A DNA stretch of 64,000 nt. It comes from SZUA-76 sp945787585 (GTDB taxonomy: Bacteria; Pseudomonadota; Gammaproteobacteria; SZUA-140). Below, in pieces: positions 1 to 8,525 of the stretch; the stretch's first letter is position 1, and each line of letters opens with the position of its first letter. The stretch covers positions 4,022 through 68,021 of the forward strand of contig CAMYIG010000049.1 of assembly GCA_947258425.1 (NCBI GenBank). Reading direction: 5' to 3'. The translations under genes and the position numbers were made by a program. The notes under the pieces are model-generated. The model had not been told where the DNA came from, ran no database searches, and saw only the letters and a program-made list of their open reading frames with translations.

Positions 1-25
1 CAAACTAACCGATAAGGACATGCTC

Positions 26-1024
26 ATGGCCACACCTAAATGGAAACCAGGCGTTAAAAAGAAACTCGATAAGGCACTGAAAGATAAAAAATTATCAAAA
101 AAACAATACGATAAATTTATCAAGGCGCTCAAGGCTGCGAAGGATATTACTGCCTTTGTAAAAGCGATCAATTCTGGCAAGGGTGGATTAGGCTCTCTCG
201 GTAAAAAGACAGGCCTCAAGTGGGCTGCTGCTGGCGCGCTCATCGATATCTTAATCGTTTTAGTTCAAGCCGGACCCTGCCCGTGGACAGGCATTATTGT
301 CGCCCGTATCAACAAGTTAATCGTACAGGCTGAACTGGATGATGCCTCTAAAGCCACTAAGAAAAAACTGCAAAAATTGAAGCGAAAATACACCACGGCC
401 TTCAACAAATGTCAAAGACAGGCCAACGGTATCCAGAGCCCTCAGGATATCAATAAGGCCTTTGCCTCTGCGATTGCCAGCGTCCCCGGCGTGAACATCA
501 AAGTTGCCAGAGCGATTATTTCGGAATCCGAAAGTGATCCTTTCCATTCACCCTGGGAGGCATTGAGAGTCCCCGGCGTGACGATGAATACGATTCATAA
601 TTTACTGGAAGGCGGATTCTACTTTGGAATTAGTGGTGCCGCGATGTTTGCGCCTGATGAAATTGCGCCTGATATGAGCCGTGCGGCTAAAATCCATGTG
701 GAGTTCGGTTTTAGTGCTGGACCACTTGTGGACGAAAGTTTTGCGATACACCACTGTCTGGAAGAAGAGGAAGCCGGCAGTTCAAGGGCCGATGCCGGCA
801 GTACTTTAGTCGCGCGATTGATTGACAAAAACGGCCGTACTTTTGGCTATCGCACAAAAAATGATGCGGCATTATCCCTCAATACGCTTGTTGCCGAGGT
901 TGAAGCGGGCAAGCGCAATTTAGAGGTCTTCACCTTACGAGGTAGACAATATGTCCGCCGGCCGGCCAACGATATCGATGCTGATAATTTGAGTAAGCTA
1001 CCCGTTGAACGTTATGCCGGTTGA
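26..1024 (+). CDS. Uncharacterised protein with helix-hairpin-helix and DUF3892-like regions
   Basis: A 332-residue protein of unknown function. I start it at the ATG at 26 rather than at 20, because AAGGA at 14-18 sits 7 bases before 26 and only 1 base before 20. The first 60 residues are lysine-rich. A hydrophobic stretch follows near residues 66-98, containing PCPW. Residues about 145-205 read like the paired helix-hairpin-helix of ComEA-type proteins (VPGV, then KVARAII, then DPFHS and RVPGV), which in that family binds DNA non-specifically. The last 75 residues resemble DUF3892: a G-R turn, a YVRRP strand and a final DNLSKLP. There is no signal peptide. The gene is followed by a clear terminator and faces parC. 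Family assignments come from memory of motif patterns; the function is unknown. Confidence 0.7.
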   Translation: MATPKWKPGVKKKLDKALKDKKLSKKQYDKFIKALKAAKDITAFVKAINSGKGGLGSLGKKTGLKWAAAGALIDILIVLVQAGPCPWTGIIVARINKLIVQAELDDASKATKKKLQKLKRKYTTAFNKCQRQANGIQSPQDINKAFASAIASVPGVNIKVARAIISESESDPFHSPWEALRVPGVTMNTIHNLLEGGFYFGISGAAMFAPDEIAPDMSRAAKIHVEFGFSAGPLVDESFAIHHCLEEEEAGSSRADAGSTLVARLIDKNGRTFGYRTKNDAALSLNTLVAEVEAGKRNLEVFTLRGRQYVRRPANDIDADNLSKLPVERYAG

Positions 1025-1071
1025 TAGAGATAACAGCTCGGTGAGCGGCCATTTAATCACTCTCTAATAGC

Positions 1072-1096
1072 AAAGCCGTCCTGGGACGGCTTTTTT
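1072..1096 (+). terminator. Rho-independent terminator between convergent genes
   Basis: The stem AAAGCCGTC (1072-1080) pairs with GACGGCTTT (1085-1093) around a CTGG loop and runs into six T on the plus strand. It lies between the end of the first gene and the end of parC, and the A-run on the other side lets it work partly in both directions. Confidence 0.85.
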
Positions 1097-1131
1097 ACAA
1101 TCCTTATTACACACACCAAAAACATCGCCTG

Positions 1132-3387
1132 CTATTTCTCTTCAACCTCAACCCGCTCAACCCGCTGAAAACCACGTGGTAATTTATTACCACGACGACC
1201 CCGCTCACCCTCATAGGCGGCAAGATCTTTCGCCTTGAGATTCAGGTGACGTTGTCCAGAGTAGACCACCAACGTCGCCTTCTCTGGCACTACCACCATC
1301 GCAACCACATACTCTTCACGCTCGGCGACACGCTTTGATGGAATGCCCACCACCTTAATTCCCTTCCCTTTCGCCAATTCGGGAAGCCCGCTCACCGGGT
1401 TGACCAGCATGCGTCCCTCGGTAGTAATCGAAACCACAAGATCCGTCGCCGCATTGCGCAACGGCGCGGGGGGTAACACCTGTGCGCCCCTGGGTAACGA
1501 CAACAACGCCTTACCCGCTTTGTTTTTGGTGAACATATCGCTGAGCTTACCGATAAACCCGTAACCAGCATCGGAGGCGATCAGGTACTGATCATCCGCA
1601 CCGCCCATCATCACCCCTTTAAAGCTCGCACCATCCGGTGAGTTGAGACGACCACTTAACGGTTCGCCGTGGCCGCGCGCCGATGGCAGCGTATGCGCAG
1701 GCACGGCGTAGCAGCGTCCGGTACTGTCGATAAAGATCGACGACTGATTACTGCGCCCGCGCGCCGCCGAGGCAAAGCTATCGCCTGACTTATAGGTGAT
1801 GGATAACGGATCCATTTCATGCCCCTTGGCAGAGCGCACCCAACCCTTTTCAGACAGAATCACGGTGACAGGCTCGGCCGGTGTCAGTGCGGTCTCATCC
1901 ATCACCACTGCGGCGTCACGTACTACAATCGGTGAACGACGATCATCACCATAGGCCTCGGCATCGGCGATCAGCTCTTTACGGATCAGCGTTTTCAAGC
2001 GAGCTTTGGAGCCCAGTGTCTTCTGCAGCATGTCACGCTCTTTGGCAAGCGCTTCCTGCTCGGCACGAATCTTCATCTCTTCCAGACGCGCCAACTGACG
2101 TAGCTTGGTATCGAGGATGTAGTCGGTCTGCTCTTCGGTGAGGTCGAAGCGCTTCATCAATACCTGTTTTGGCTTATCCTCGGTGCGGATGATGTGGATT
2201 ACCTCATCGATATTGAGAAAAGCAACCAGTAAACCGTCCAATAGATGGAGACGACGAATCACTTTATCGAGGCGATATTGCAGTCGCTTACGTACCGTTT
2301 CAGTTCTGAATACCAGCCACTCTTTCAACATTGAAAGCAGATCTTTGACCTGCGGTTTGCCATCAATACCGATGATATTAAAGTTGGCGCGGTAGGTGCG
2401 CTCCAGATCGGTGGTGACAAATAGATGCGACATCAGTGACTCAACATCCACCCGATTCGAACGTGGCGTGATTACCAGGCGTGTCGGATTTTCATGGTCC
2501 GATTCATCGCGCAGATCCTCGACCATCGGTAGCTTCTTGGCGATCATCTGATTCGCAATCTGCTCCAGCACCTTGGCCCCCGAAACGTGATGCGGCAGTG
2601 CGGTGATAATGATATCGCCCTCTTCACGCTCATAAATCGCACGCATACGCACACTGCCATTTCCGGTTTCGTACATCTTGAAGATATCGGCTTTAGGTGT
2701 AATGATCTCGGCATCGGTAGGAAAGTCCGGCCCTTTAATATGTTCACACAGTGCGGCCAGATCGGCCTTCGGCTCATCCAATAGATGGATGCAGGCACTG
2801 ACCACTTCTCGCATATTGTGCGGCGGGATATCAGTCGCCATACCGACCGCAATGCCGGTAGTGCCGTTCAGCAACACATTCGGCACCCGTGCCGGTAGCA
2901 CCGACGGTTCATCGATGGTGCCATCAAAATTCGGCACCCAGTCGACCGTGCCCTGGCCCACTTCCGACAACAGTAGTTCCGCATAGCGTGTCATGCGCGA
3001 TTCGGTGTAGCGCATCGCGGCAAAAGACTTGGGATCATCGGTCGAGCCCCAGTTGCCCTGACCATCGATAAAGGGGTAACGGGTCGAGAACGGCTGCGCC
3101 ATCAACACCATCGCCTCATAACAGGCCGAATCACCGTGGGGATGGAATTTACCCAACACGTCACCGACGGTACGCGCCGATTTCTTAAACTTGGCGGTCG
3201 CGGAGAGCCCCAGCTCCGACATCGCATAGACAATGCGGCGCTGCACCGGTTTGAGCCCATCGCCAATATTCGGTAGCGCACGATCAAGGATCACGTACAT
3301 CGAATAGTCGAGATAGGCCTTCTCGGTGAAGGTCTTGAGCGGCATGCGCTCGATACCGTCGTCCTGGCGTTCCTGAATTTCGCTCAT
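1132..3387 (-). CDS. parC: DNA topoisomerase IV subunit A
   Basis: A 751-residue ParC, close to the usual length (752 in E. coli). It is the breakage-reunion subunit of topoisomerase IV, which decatenates daughter chromosomes together with ParE. The catalytic tyrosine is Y127 in the motif AAMRYTES. The quinolone-resistance region reads HPHGDSACYE, with S87 and E91 at the positions of E. coli S80 and E84, so the sensitive-type residues are kept. The N-terminus (MPLKTFTEKAYLDYSMYV) and the C-terminal beta-pinwheel region are complete, and no frameshift is seen. parE lies upstream on the same strand, but two plus-strand outer-membrane protein genes separate them. Assignment is secure; it could only be confused with GyrA, which is longer and carries a GyrA box not present here. 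Confidence 0.97.
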   Translation of the reverse strand: MSEIQERQDDGIERMPLKTFTEKAYLDYSMYVILDRALPNIGDGLKPVQRRIVYAMSELGLSATAKFKKSARTVGDVLGKFHPHGDSACYEAMVLMAQPFSTRYPFIDGQGNWGSTDDPKSFAAMRYTESRMTRYAELLLSEVGQGTVDWVPNFDGTIDEPSVLPARVPNVLLNGTTGIAVGMATDIPPHNMREVVSACIHLLDEPKADLAALCEHIKGPDFPTDAEIITPKADIFKMYETGNGSVRMRAIYEREEGDIIITALPHHVSGAKVLEQIANQMIAKKLPMVEDLRDESDHENPTRLVITPRSNRVDVESLMSHLFVTTDLERTYRANFNIIGIDGKPQVKDLLSMLKEWLVFRTETVRKRLQYRLDKVIRRLHLLDGLLVAFLNIDEVIHIIRTEDKPKQVLMKRFDLTEEQTDYILDTKLRQLARLEEMKIRAEQEALAKERDMLQKTLGSKARLKTLIRKELIADAEAYGDDRRSPIVVRDAAVVMDETALTPAEPVTVILSEKGWVRSAKGHEMDPLSITYKSGDSFASAARGRSNQSSIFIDSTGRCYAVPAHTLPSARGHGEPLSGRLNSPDGASFKGVMMGGADDQYLIASDAGYGFIGKLSDMFTKNKAGKALLSLPRGAQVLPPAPLRNAATDLVVSITTEGRMLVNPVSGLPELAKGKGIKVVGIPSKRVAEREEYVVAMVVVPEKATLVVYSGQRHLNLKAKDLAAYEGERGRRGNKLPRGFQRVERVEVEEK

Positions 3388-3560
3388 CTATAACCTGCTT
3401 GATTATCCTGCTAAAAATTGGCCTATTATACGCAGCTGTCGACTAAGTAACAGTGCTCTGACACGCTGGCCATCAAAACCTTATAGATTACATCCTTGAA
3501 TTTCCGTCTTAACTGGCGTAGATTTCCGCCACTTATATGGATCAACATTCAGGAAGTGAC

Positions 3561-4274
3561 ATGCCAAATACAGAAAAACTAGCTTTAATCACTGTGCTCT
3601 TTATCAGCGCACCCACTTTTGCCGCAGACGGGAACAGCGAATGGAAAGGCGAGGCCGAGCTGGGTATCGTCAGCACCAGCGGTAATACAGACACCAGCAC
3701 CATCAATTTCAGCACCAAGCTGGAAAATGAACGCGACCAGTGGAAACATCTGGTGATGTTCAACACGCTGCACAGCAGCAATCAGGACAATAGCACTGCC
3801 GAACGCTATGTGTTGGTCGGAAAATCCAATTATAAGCTTGACGCCATGAGCTACGCCTTTGGCCGTGTCAGTTATGAAGATGACCGCTTCAGTGGTTATG
3901 AATACCAGGCGACCGAAGTACTCGGTTATGGGCGCAACGTCATTCAGGAGCCAACCCTGAAACTGGACCTTGAAGGTGGCCCAGGTATGCGTCAGAGCAA
4001 AGCCGAAAATGCTTCTAGCGAAAACGAAGGCATTGTATATCTCTCGGGTAACCTCAAGTGGGATATCAGTCCAACATCGATTTTTACTGAAGACCTGTTC
4101 ACAGAAATCGGTGAAGACATCACCATCACCAAATCAGTCACTGGGCTCAAATCACAGATCAATGGCGACCTTGCGATGCGCGTGACATTCACTGCCAAGC
4201 ACACTTCTAAAGTGCCTGCACCGAAGAAAAAAGTGGATACTGAAACTGCTATTTCACTGGTTTATAGTTTCTAG
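3561..4274 (+). CDS. DUF481 (YdiY-type) outer-membrane beta-barrel protein
   Basis: A 237-residue exported protein. I use the ATG at 3561 because AGGAAG at 3551-3556 precedes it; the in-frame ATG at 3537 has no such site. The N-terminus is a signal peptide (LALITVLFISAPTFA) with probable cleavage after TFA. The mature part opens with the DUF481 hallmark: WKGEAELGIVSTSGNTDT, then alternating strands rich in aromatic residues, ending in a terminal VYSF strand typical of outer-membrane barrels. The family is widespread in Gram-negative bacteria and is poorly understood (salt-induced YdiY in E. coli). It sits between parC and parE on the opposite strand, with no obvious functional link to either. 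Confidence 0.85.
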   Translation: MPNTEKLALITVLFISAPTFAADGNSEWKGEAELGIVSTSGNTDTSTINFSTKLENERDQWKHLVMFNTLHSSNQDNSTAERYVLVGKSNYKLDAMSYAFGRVSYEDDRFSGYEYQATEVLGYGRNVIQEPTLKLDLEGGPGMRQSKAENASSENEGIVYLSGNLKWDISPTSIFTEDLFTEIGEDITITKSVTGLKSQINGDLAMRVTFTAKHTSKVPAPKKKVDTETAISLVYSF

Positions 4275-4296
4275 CGCTGCTCTTATCCAATTGTAG

Positions 4297-4392
4297 GGTG
4301 GGTTAGCGCTGTCTGCGTAACCCACCAGGCATTGCGAAGCAATACATAACGATTGTATTTCATTCGGTGCAATGCGTTTCACTTATTGCACC
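4297..4392. repeat. Composite intergenic repeat with three hairpins
   Basis: Three inverted repeats lie in a row in the gap between the two outer-membrane protein genes. GGTGGGTTA (4297-4305) pairs with TAACCCACC (4318-4326). ATTGC (4331-4335) pairs with GCAAT (4339-4343). GGTGCAAT (4366-4373) pairs with ATTGCACC (4385-4392). The GGTGGGTTA/TAACCCACC theme recurs in intergenic repeats of many proteobacteria, so this is probably one copy of a dispersed repeat and not a terminator: no T-run follows it. Confidence 0.6.
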
Positions 4393-4557
4393 CGACGCGC
4401 TAAGAAATCCAAAATATTCAGCTCTCCAACCATCTGCATTACGGCCAATCTAAATCTGATTGGCCGTAATATTATAATATTCTTAAGTTATAATGTCATT
4501 ACCCCACCCTCACCAATAGATATATAAACATACTAACTTTATATATTAGGGGAAACC

Positions 4558-5172
4558 ATGAAAATCAATGCTGTAATACTTTCAACTATTATGCTGGGGA
4601 TATTTTCCAATACACATGCAAGCATAGATAAAATAGGCGAATATGTGGGTGTAAGTTACGGTAAGACCAGTATTTCAACTGGCATCGTCCCTACTACTGC
4701 AACACTAGACCAAAAAGACAGTGGCTTCAAACTCATTTATGGGCTTCAATTTAATAAAATGTTCGCACTAGAATTTGCCTACCATGATTTTGGAGACGCG
4801 TCGCTAACTGGAGAGACTGGCGATCAATTTAAACTTAGAAACAACAAAACCTTCACCTTTCTCCAAAATAAAACAATTTTATATTCGGCAAGTGCATTTT
4901 CAATTAATGGTGTCATGTCGCGTAACATAACCCCATCTTTATCGTTATTAGGCAAACTAGGCTTTAGTACATGGGAAATTGAAGTTGATCACTCTGGTAT
5001 TGATAATGCCGCCGGATATGATGTCAGCGGAGTCGACTTCTTTCAGTATGGTTTTGCTCTACAATATAAGATTAAAAATAATCTAAGTATCCGTGGTGAA
5101 TATGAAAACCATGACTTTTCAGAGGGAGATGCCACAACTGCTGTCACCATCGGTCTTATCGCACACTTCTAA
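4558..5172 (+). CDS. Small outer-membrane beta-barrel protein (OmpA-like/opacity type)
   Basis: A 204-residue exported protein with a purine-rich AGGGGAAA ribosome site just before the ATG. A signal peptide (VILSTIMLGIFSNTHA) is followed by a short barrel: YVGVSYGKTS at the start, FALEFAYHDFGDAS and LLGKLGFSTWEIE strands, and a terminal IGLIAHF strand ending in phenylalanine. This pattern fits the porin-like OMP_b-brl domain found in many small outer-membrane proteins. No ligand or partner is indicated. The gene and its upstream region are clearly more AT-rich than parC and parE, which may indicate later acquisition. The flanking hairpin repeats support the idea of a variable spot between the two topoisomerase genes. 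Confidence 0.8.
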   Translation: MKINAVILSTIMLGIFSNTHASIDKIGEYVGVSYGKTSISTGIVPTTATLDQKDSGFKLIYGLQFNKMFALEFAYHDFGDASLTGETGDQFKLRNNKTFTFLQNKTILYSASAFSINGVMSRNITPSLSLLGKLGFSTWEIEVDHSGIDNAAGYDVSGVDFFQYGFALQYKIKNNLSIRGEYENHDFSEGDATTAVTIGLIAHF

Positions 5173-5258
5173 TCCTTTACAGCAAGTTAAATTTACCAGG
5201 TCACAGATAATTTATATTCATTTTCATCTAGCATGAGAATGCAGAGCGTACCTAGGGA

Positions 5259-5276
5259 ACGCTCCTTCAGGAGCGT
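5259..5276. repeat. Perfect intergenic hairpin
   Basis: ACGCTCC (5259-5265) and GGAGCGT (5270-5276) flank a TTCA loop, between the small porin gene and the end of parE. The palindrome is perfect but has no T-run, so it looks like a repetitive palindromic unit more than a classical terminator, although it could protect either transcript end. Confidence 0.5.
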
Positions 5277-5323
5277 GGAAGTCAGTAACAGTGCGGGCGG
5301 GAATGAACCCACCCTTCAACTGA

Positions 5324-7019
5324 TTACACCTCGGCGAGGTTGCCCTTACTCTCCAGCCAACCACGTCGATCAGCCGCGCGTTTCTTAGCCAGCAGCATGT
5401 CCATCATTTGATAGGTATCGTCACCGCTATCGAGTACCAGCTGCACCAGGCGACGGGTGTCGGGGTCAATCGTGGTTTCGCGTAGTTGCAGCGGGTTCAT
5501 CTCACCCAGCCCTTTAAAGCGCTGCACATTGATCTTACCTTTCAGTTTTTCAGCTTCAATGCGGCTCAACACACCGCGCTGTTCGTCATCATCGAGCGCA
5601 TAAAAGACATGCTTGCCGACATCAATACGATAGAGTGGTGGCATCGCGACATACACATGCCCCGCTTCGACCAATGGACGAAAGTGCCTTAAAAACAGGG
5701 CGCAAAGGAGTGTCGCAATGTGAAGTCCATCGGAATCGGCATCGGCGAGGATACAGACTTTACCGTAACGCAGCCCTTTGAGGTCATCGGAGCCGGGCTC
5801 GACACCAATCGCGACCGAGACATCGTGCACTTCCTGTGAACCCAGTACTTCTTGCGAGTCGACCTCCCAGGTATTGAGGATCTTGCCGCGCAACGGCATG
5901 ATCGCCTGAAAGCTACGATCACGCGCCTGCTTGGCTGTGTTGGTTGAGCCACAGACTAAACGAATCTTTCACTACCCCGGAGACAAACGCGGCGCACTCA
6001 CGCGACGACAGTCGCTCTTTGGTCTGACCACTAAACTGTGGGTCTTCAAGTTTCACCGACAGTACATAGGCGCAACGTTCCCACACATCGTCCGGTGCGA
6101 TCTTCACCCCGCGTGGCAACAGATTTCGATACTCGCAAAACTCACGGATCGCATCGGTCAAGCCAGTGCGCAGACCATTCACATGGGTACCGCCCTGCCC
6201 GGTGGGAATCAGGTTGACGTAACTCTCTGTCACCAGCTCCCCCCCTTCTGGCAACCACACCACCGCCCAGTCGGCGGCTTCGCGTTCTGAGGCGATGCTG
6301 CCGATCAACAACTCATCCGGCAGTAATGTGTAGCCTTTTACTGCGTCATTCAGATAGTCACGCAGGCCATCTTCAAAATACCACTCTTCACGGGTATCGG
6401 ACTTTTCATCATAAAAGGCCACATGCAGGCCGGGGCACAACACCGCCTTGGCGCGCAGTACATGACGCAAACGTGAGACCGACATCTTTGCTGAATCGAA
6501 ATACTTGCCCTCAGGCCAGAAACGGATCGCGGTGCCGCTGTTCTTTTTACCCACCGTACCGATCGTCTTCAGGTTTTCGACCTTATCGCCATGCTCAAAG
6601 GCCATCGAATATTCGCTGCCATCCCGCTTGATCTTCACTTCCAGTCGTTTCGAAAGCGCATTCACCACCGAGACGCCGACGCCATGCAGACCGCCGGAAA
6701 ACTGATAATTCTTATTAGAGAATTTGCCGCCCGCATGCAATTTGGTGAGGATCACTTCAACCCCGGGCACCTTCTCTACCGGGTGCTTATCAACCGGCAT
6801 GCCGCGGCCGTCATCCTCGACCTCCAGTGAGCCGTCTTTATAGAGTGTCACCGAAATTGTTTTTGCATGCCCTGCGACCGCCTCATCGACACTGTTATCG
6901 ATCACCTCCTGCGCCAGATGGTTGGGGCGCGTGGTGTCGGTGTACATGCCAGGGCGTTTGCGTACCGGTTCCAGTCCGGTTAATACCTCAATCGATGAGG
7001 CATCGTAATCTCTACTCAT
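5324..7019 (-). pseudogene. parE: DNA topoisomerase IV subunit B, broken by an internal deletion
   Basis: Two pieces in different frames make up one ParE. The N-terminal piece (5919-7019, 366 residues) carries the GHKL ATPase: EVIDNSVDEA, DDGRGMP, GGLHGVGVSVVNALS. It reads normally to VKDSFSLWLNQHSQ and then stops. The C-terminal piece reads from QARDRSFQAIMPLRG to the normal end (MLLAKKR...). Compared with remembered ParE sequences, about 64 residues are missing at the junction near 5925-5936, including the TOPRIM motif EGDSAGG. The remaining DADSDG motif is present. Together the pieces give about 564 residues against roughly 630 expected. ParE is normally essential, so this is either an assembly collapse or a non-functional allele. 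The junction contains a 12-base word (AGCCAAGCAGGC) that fits both sides of the deletion. Confidence 0.9.
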
Positions 7020-7240
7020 GGATGTTCCTGTTCTCTTCTGTCGCTGCGGGTGACTGATGGTTGCTGGTAACGGACGATGGAGCGGCCAACGGGCATGGAG
7101 TCTAGCACCAAGGCGGCGTCGAATACAAAGCAGCGTGTCAGACGCTCATCTGCTCGCCCATTATGTCGGCCGCTGCTTTTTATAGTAGAATCCTGCCCAA
7201 TCTAAGAACCCTGAGCCATGGAAGCAGTACGGAGCCCATT

Positions 7241-7513
7241 TTGGTCAAAAAAAAACGCAGTAAAAAAGATCTCCCAGCCGATTTTGAAGGCGCCCTTGAG
7301 GCACTCGAAACGCTGGTGGAGCAGATGGAAGCGGGCGAAATTACGCTGGAAGAATCGCTGGAGCACTTTGAGCGCGGTATTCTGCTCACCCGCACCTGTC
7401 AGGAGGCGCTGAAAGCCGCCGAACAGAAAGTTGAAATTCTGATGAAAAACAGTCCTGATGCGAGTACACAGCCCTTTGCCAGTACTCATCCCACAGATAA
7501 CGACCGTGACTAA
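7241..7513 (+). CDS. xseB: Exodeoxyribonuclease VII small subunit
   Basis: A 90-residue protein if started at the TTG at 7241, which has GGAG six bases upstream (7231-7234). The longer in-frame reading from 7163 would add 26 residues unlike the family. The core is the standard XseB pattern: FEGALEALETLVEQMEAGE, then LEESLEHFERGI, then a helix ending in AEQKVEIL. XseB binds the XseA subunit to form a nuclease that degrades single-stranded DNA. It overlaps ispA by 8 bases and heads the xseB-ispA-dxs operon, an arrangement common in gammaproteobacteria. Confidence 0.93.
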   Translation: MVKKKRSKKDLPADFEGALEALETLVEQMEAGEITLEESLEHFERGILLTRTCQEALKAAEQKVEILMKNSPDASTQPFASTHPTDNDRD

Positions 7514-8417
7514 CAATAGCGCCGCATTCAAAGCACTGATGTTGCAGTGCAAGGCACGCGTGCAGGCGGCACTCGACCAGTGGCTGCCCGCCGCCGAGCG
7601 TAAACCGGAGACACTGCACGAAGCGATGCGCTACTCTGCACTCGCCGGTGGTAAGTATGTGCGCCCGCTACTGGTCTACTCGACGGGCCAGGCGCTTGGC
7701 GTCAGCCCAACGGCGCTTGACGGCCCCGCCTGTGCGATTGAACTGATCCATAGCTATTCACTGGTACACGACGACCTGCCCGCGATGGACGATGACGATC
7801 TGCGCCGCGGCAAACCGACCTGTCACAAGGCCTTTGACGAGGCGACGGCAATCCTCACCGGCGATGCACTACAGACGCTGGCGTTTCACATCCTCACGAC
7901 CGACCCGTCCATATCTGTACCCGCCACACAGCGGCTGCGCATGATTGAAACCCTGTCGTCTGCAAGCGGCTCACTCGGCATGGCCGGTGGCCAGGCGATC
8001 GACCTTGAAGCGGATGGCAAGGGCAACAGTATGTCGCTCGCGGCGCTCGAATACATGCACGCACAGAAAACCGGTGCGCTCATCTGTGCCAGTGTGCGGC
8101 TCGGCGCCCTCAGCCACGCAGATGTCGATGAAGCGACGCTTGCACACCTCGCACAATATGCCGCCAATATCGGGCTCGCCTTCCAGATTCGTGACGACAT
8201 CCTCGATATCGAGGCCTCTACCGACACACTGGGGAAAAGCCAGGGGGCGGATATCGCCAGAAACAAACCGACTTATCCTGCCCTGCTGGGCATGGACGGC
8301 GCAAAACAGAAGGCACAACAGCTGCACGAAGCGGCGCTTGAAAACCTTGCAACACTGGGCAGTGAAGGTGATCCCCTGCGCTGGATCTCAGAATATATCG
8401 TGCAGCGGCCCAACTAA
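7506..8417 (+). CDS. ispA: Farnesyl diphosphate synthase (geranyltranstransferase)
   Basis: A 303-residue prenyl synthase that condenses IPP with DMAPP and then GPP to make farnesyl diphosphate. I start it at the GTG at 7506, inside the end of xseB, because family similarity begins there; the reading from 7458 would lie mostly within xseB. The first aspartate-rich motif is at residues 89-98 (DDLPAMDDDD) followed by RRGKPT, and the second is DDILD near residue 230. The loop LAGGKYVRP, which binds IPP, is at about 47-54. The length matches E. coli IspA (299). Translational coupling with xseB and dxs downstream place it in isoprenoid precursor supply. Confidence 0.95.
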   Translation: MTNNSAAFKALMLQCKARVQAALDQWLPAAERKPETLHEAMRYSALAGGKYVRPLLVYSTGQALGVSPTALDGPACAIELIHSYSLVHDDLPAMDDDDLRRGKPTCHKAFDEATAILTGDALQTLAFHILTTDPSISVPATQRLRMIETLSSASGSLGMAGGQAIDLEADGKGNSMSLAALEYMHAQKTGALICASVRLGALSHADVDEATLAHLAQYAANIGLAFQIRDDILDIEASTDTLGKSQGADIARNKPTYPALLGMDGAKQKAQQLHEAALENLATLGSEGDPLRWISEYIVQRPN

Positions 8418-8525
8418 TCTCCTTTAACTAACACTCGTTGCAAAAGGTATCGCGCGGCCACCAGAAGCAGCAAAATCTATGATATATTGGGCGATTGCGT
8501 ATAAAAACCAGCCGATTAGAGCTCA

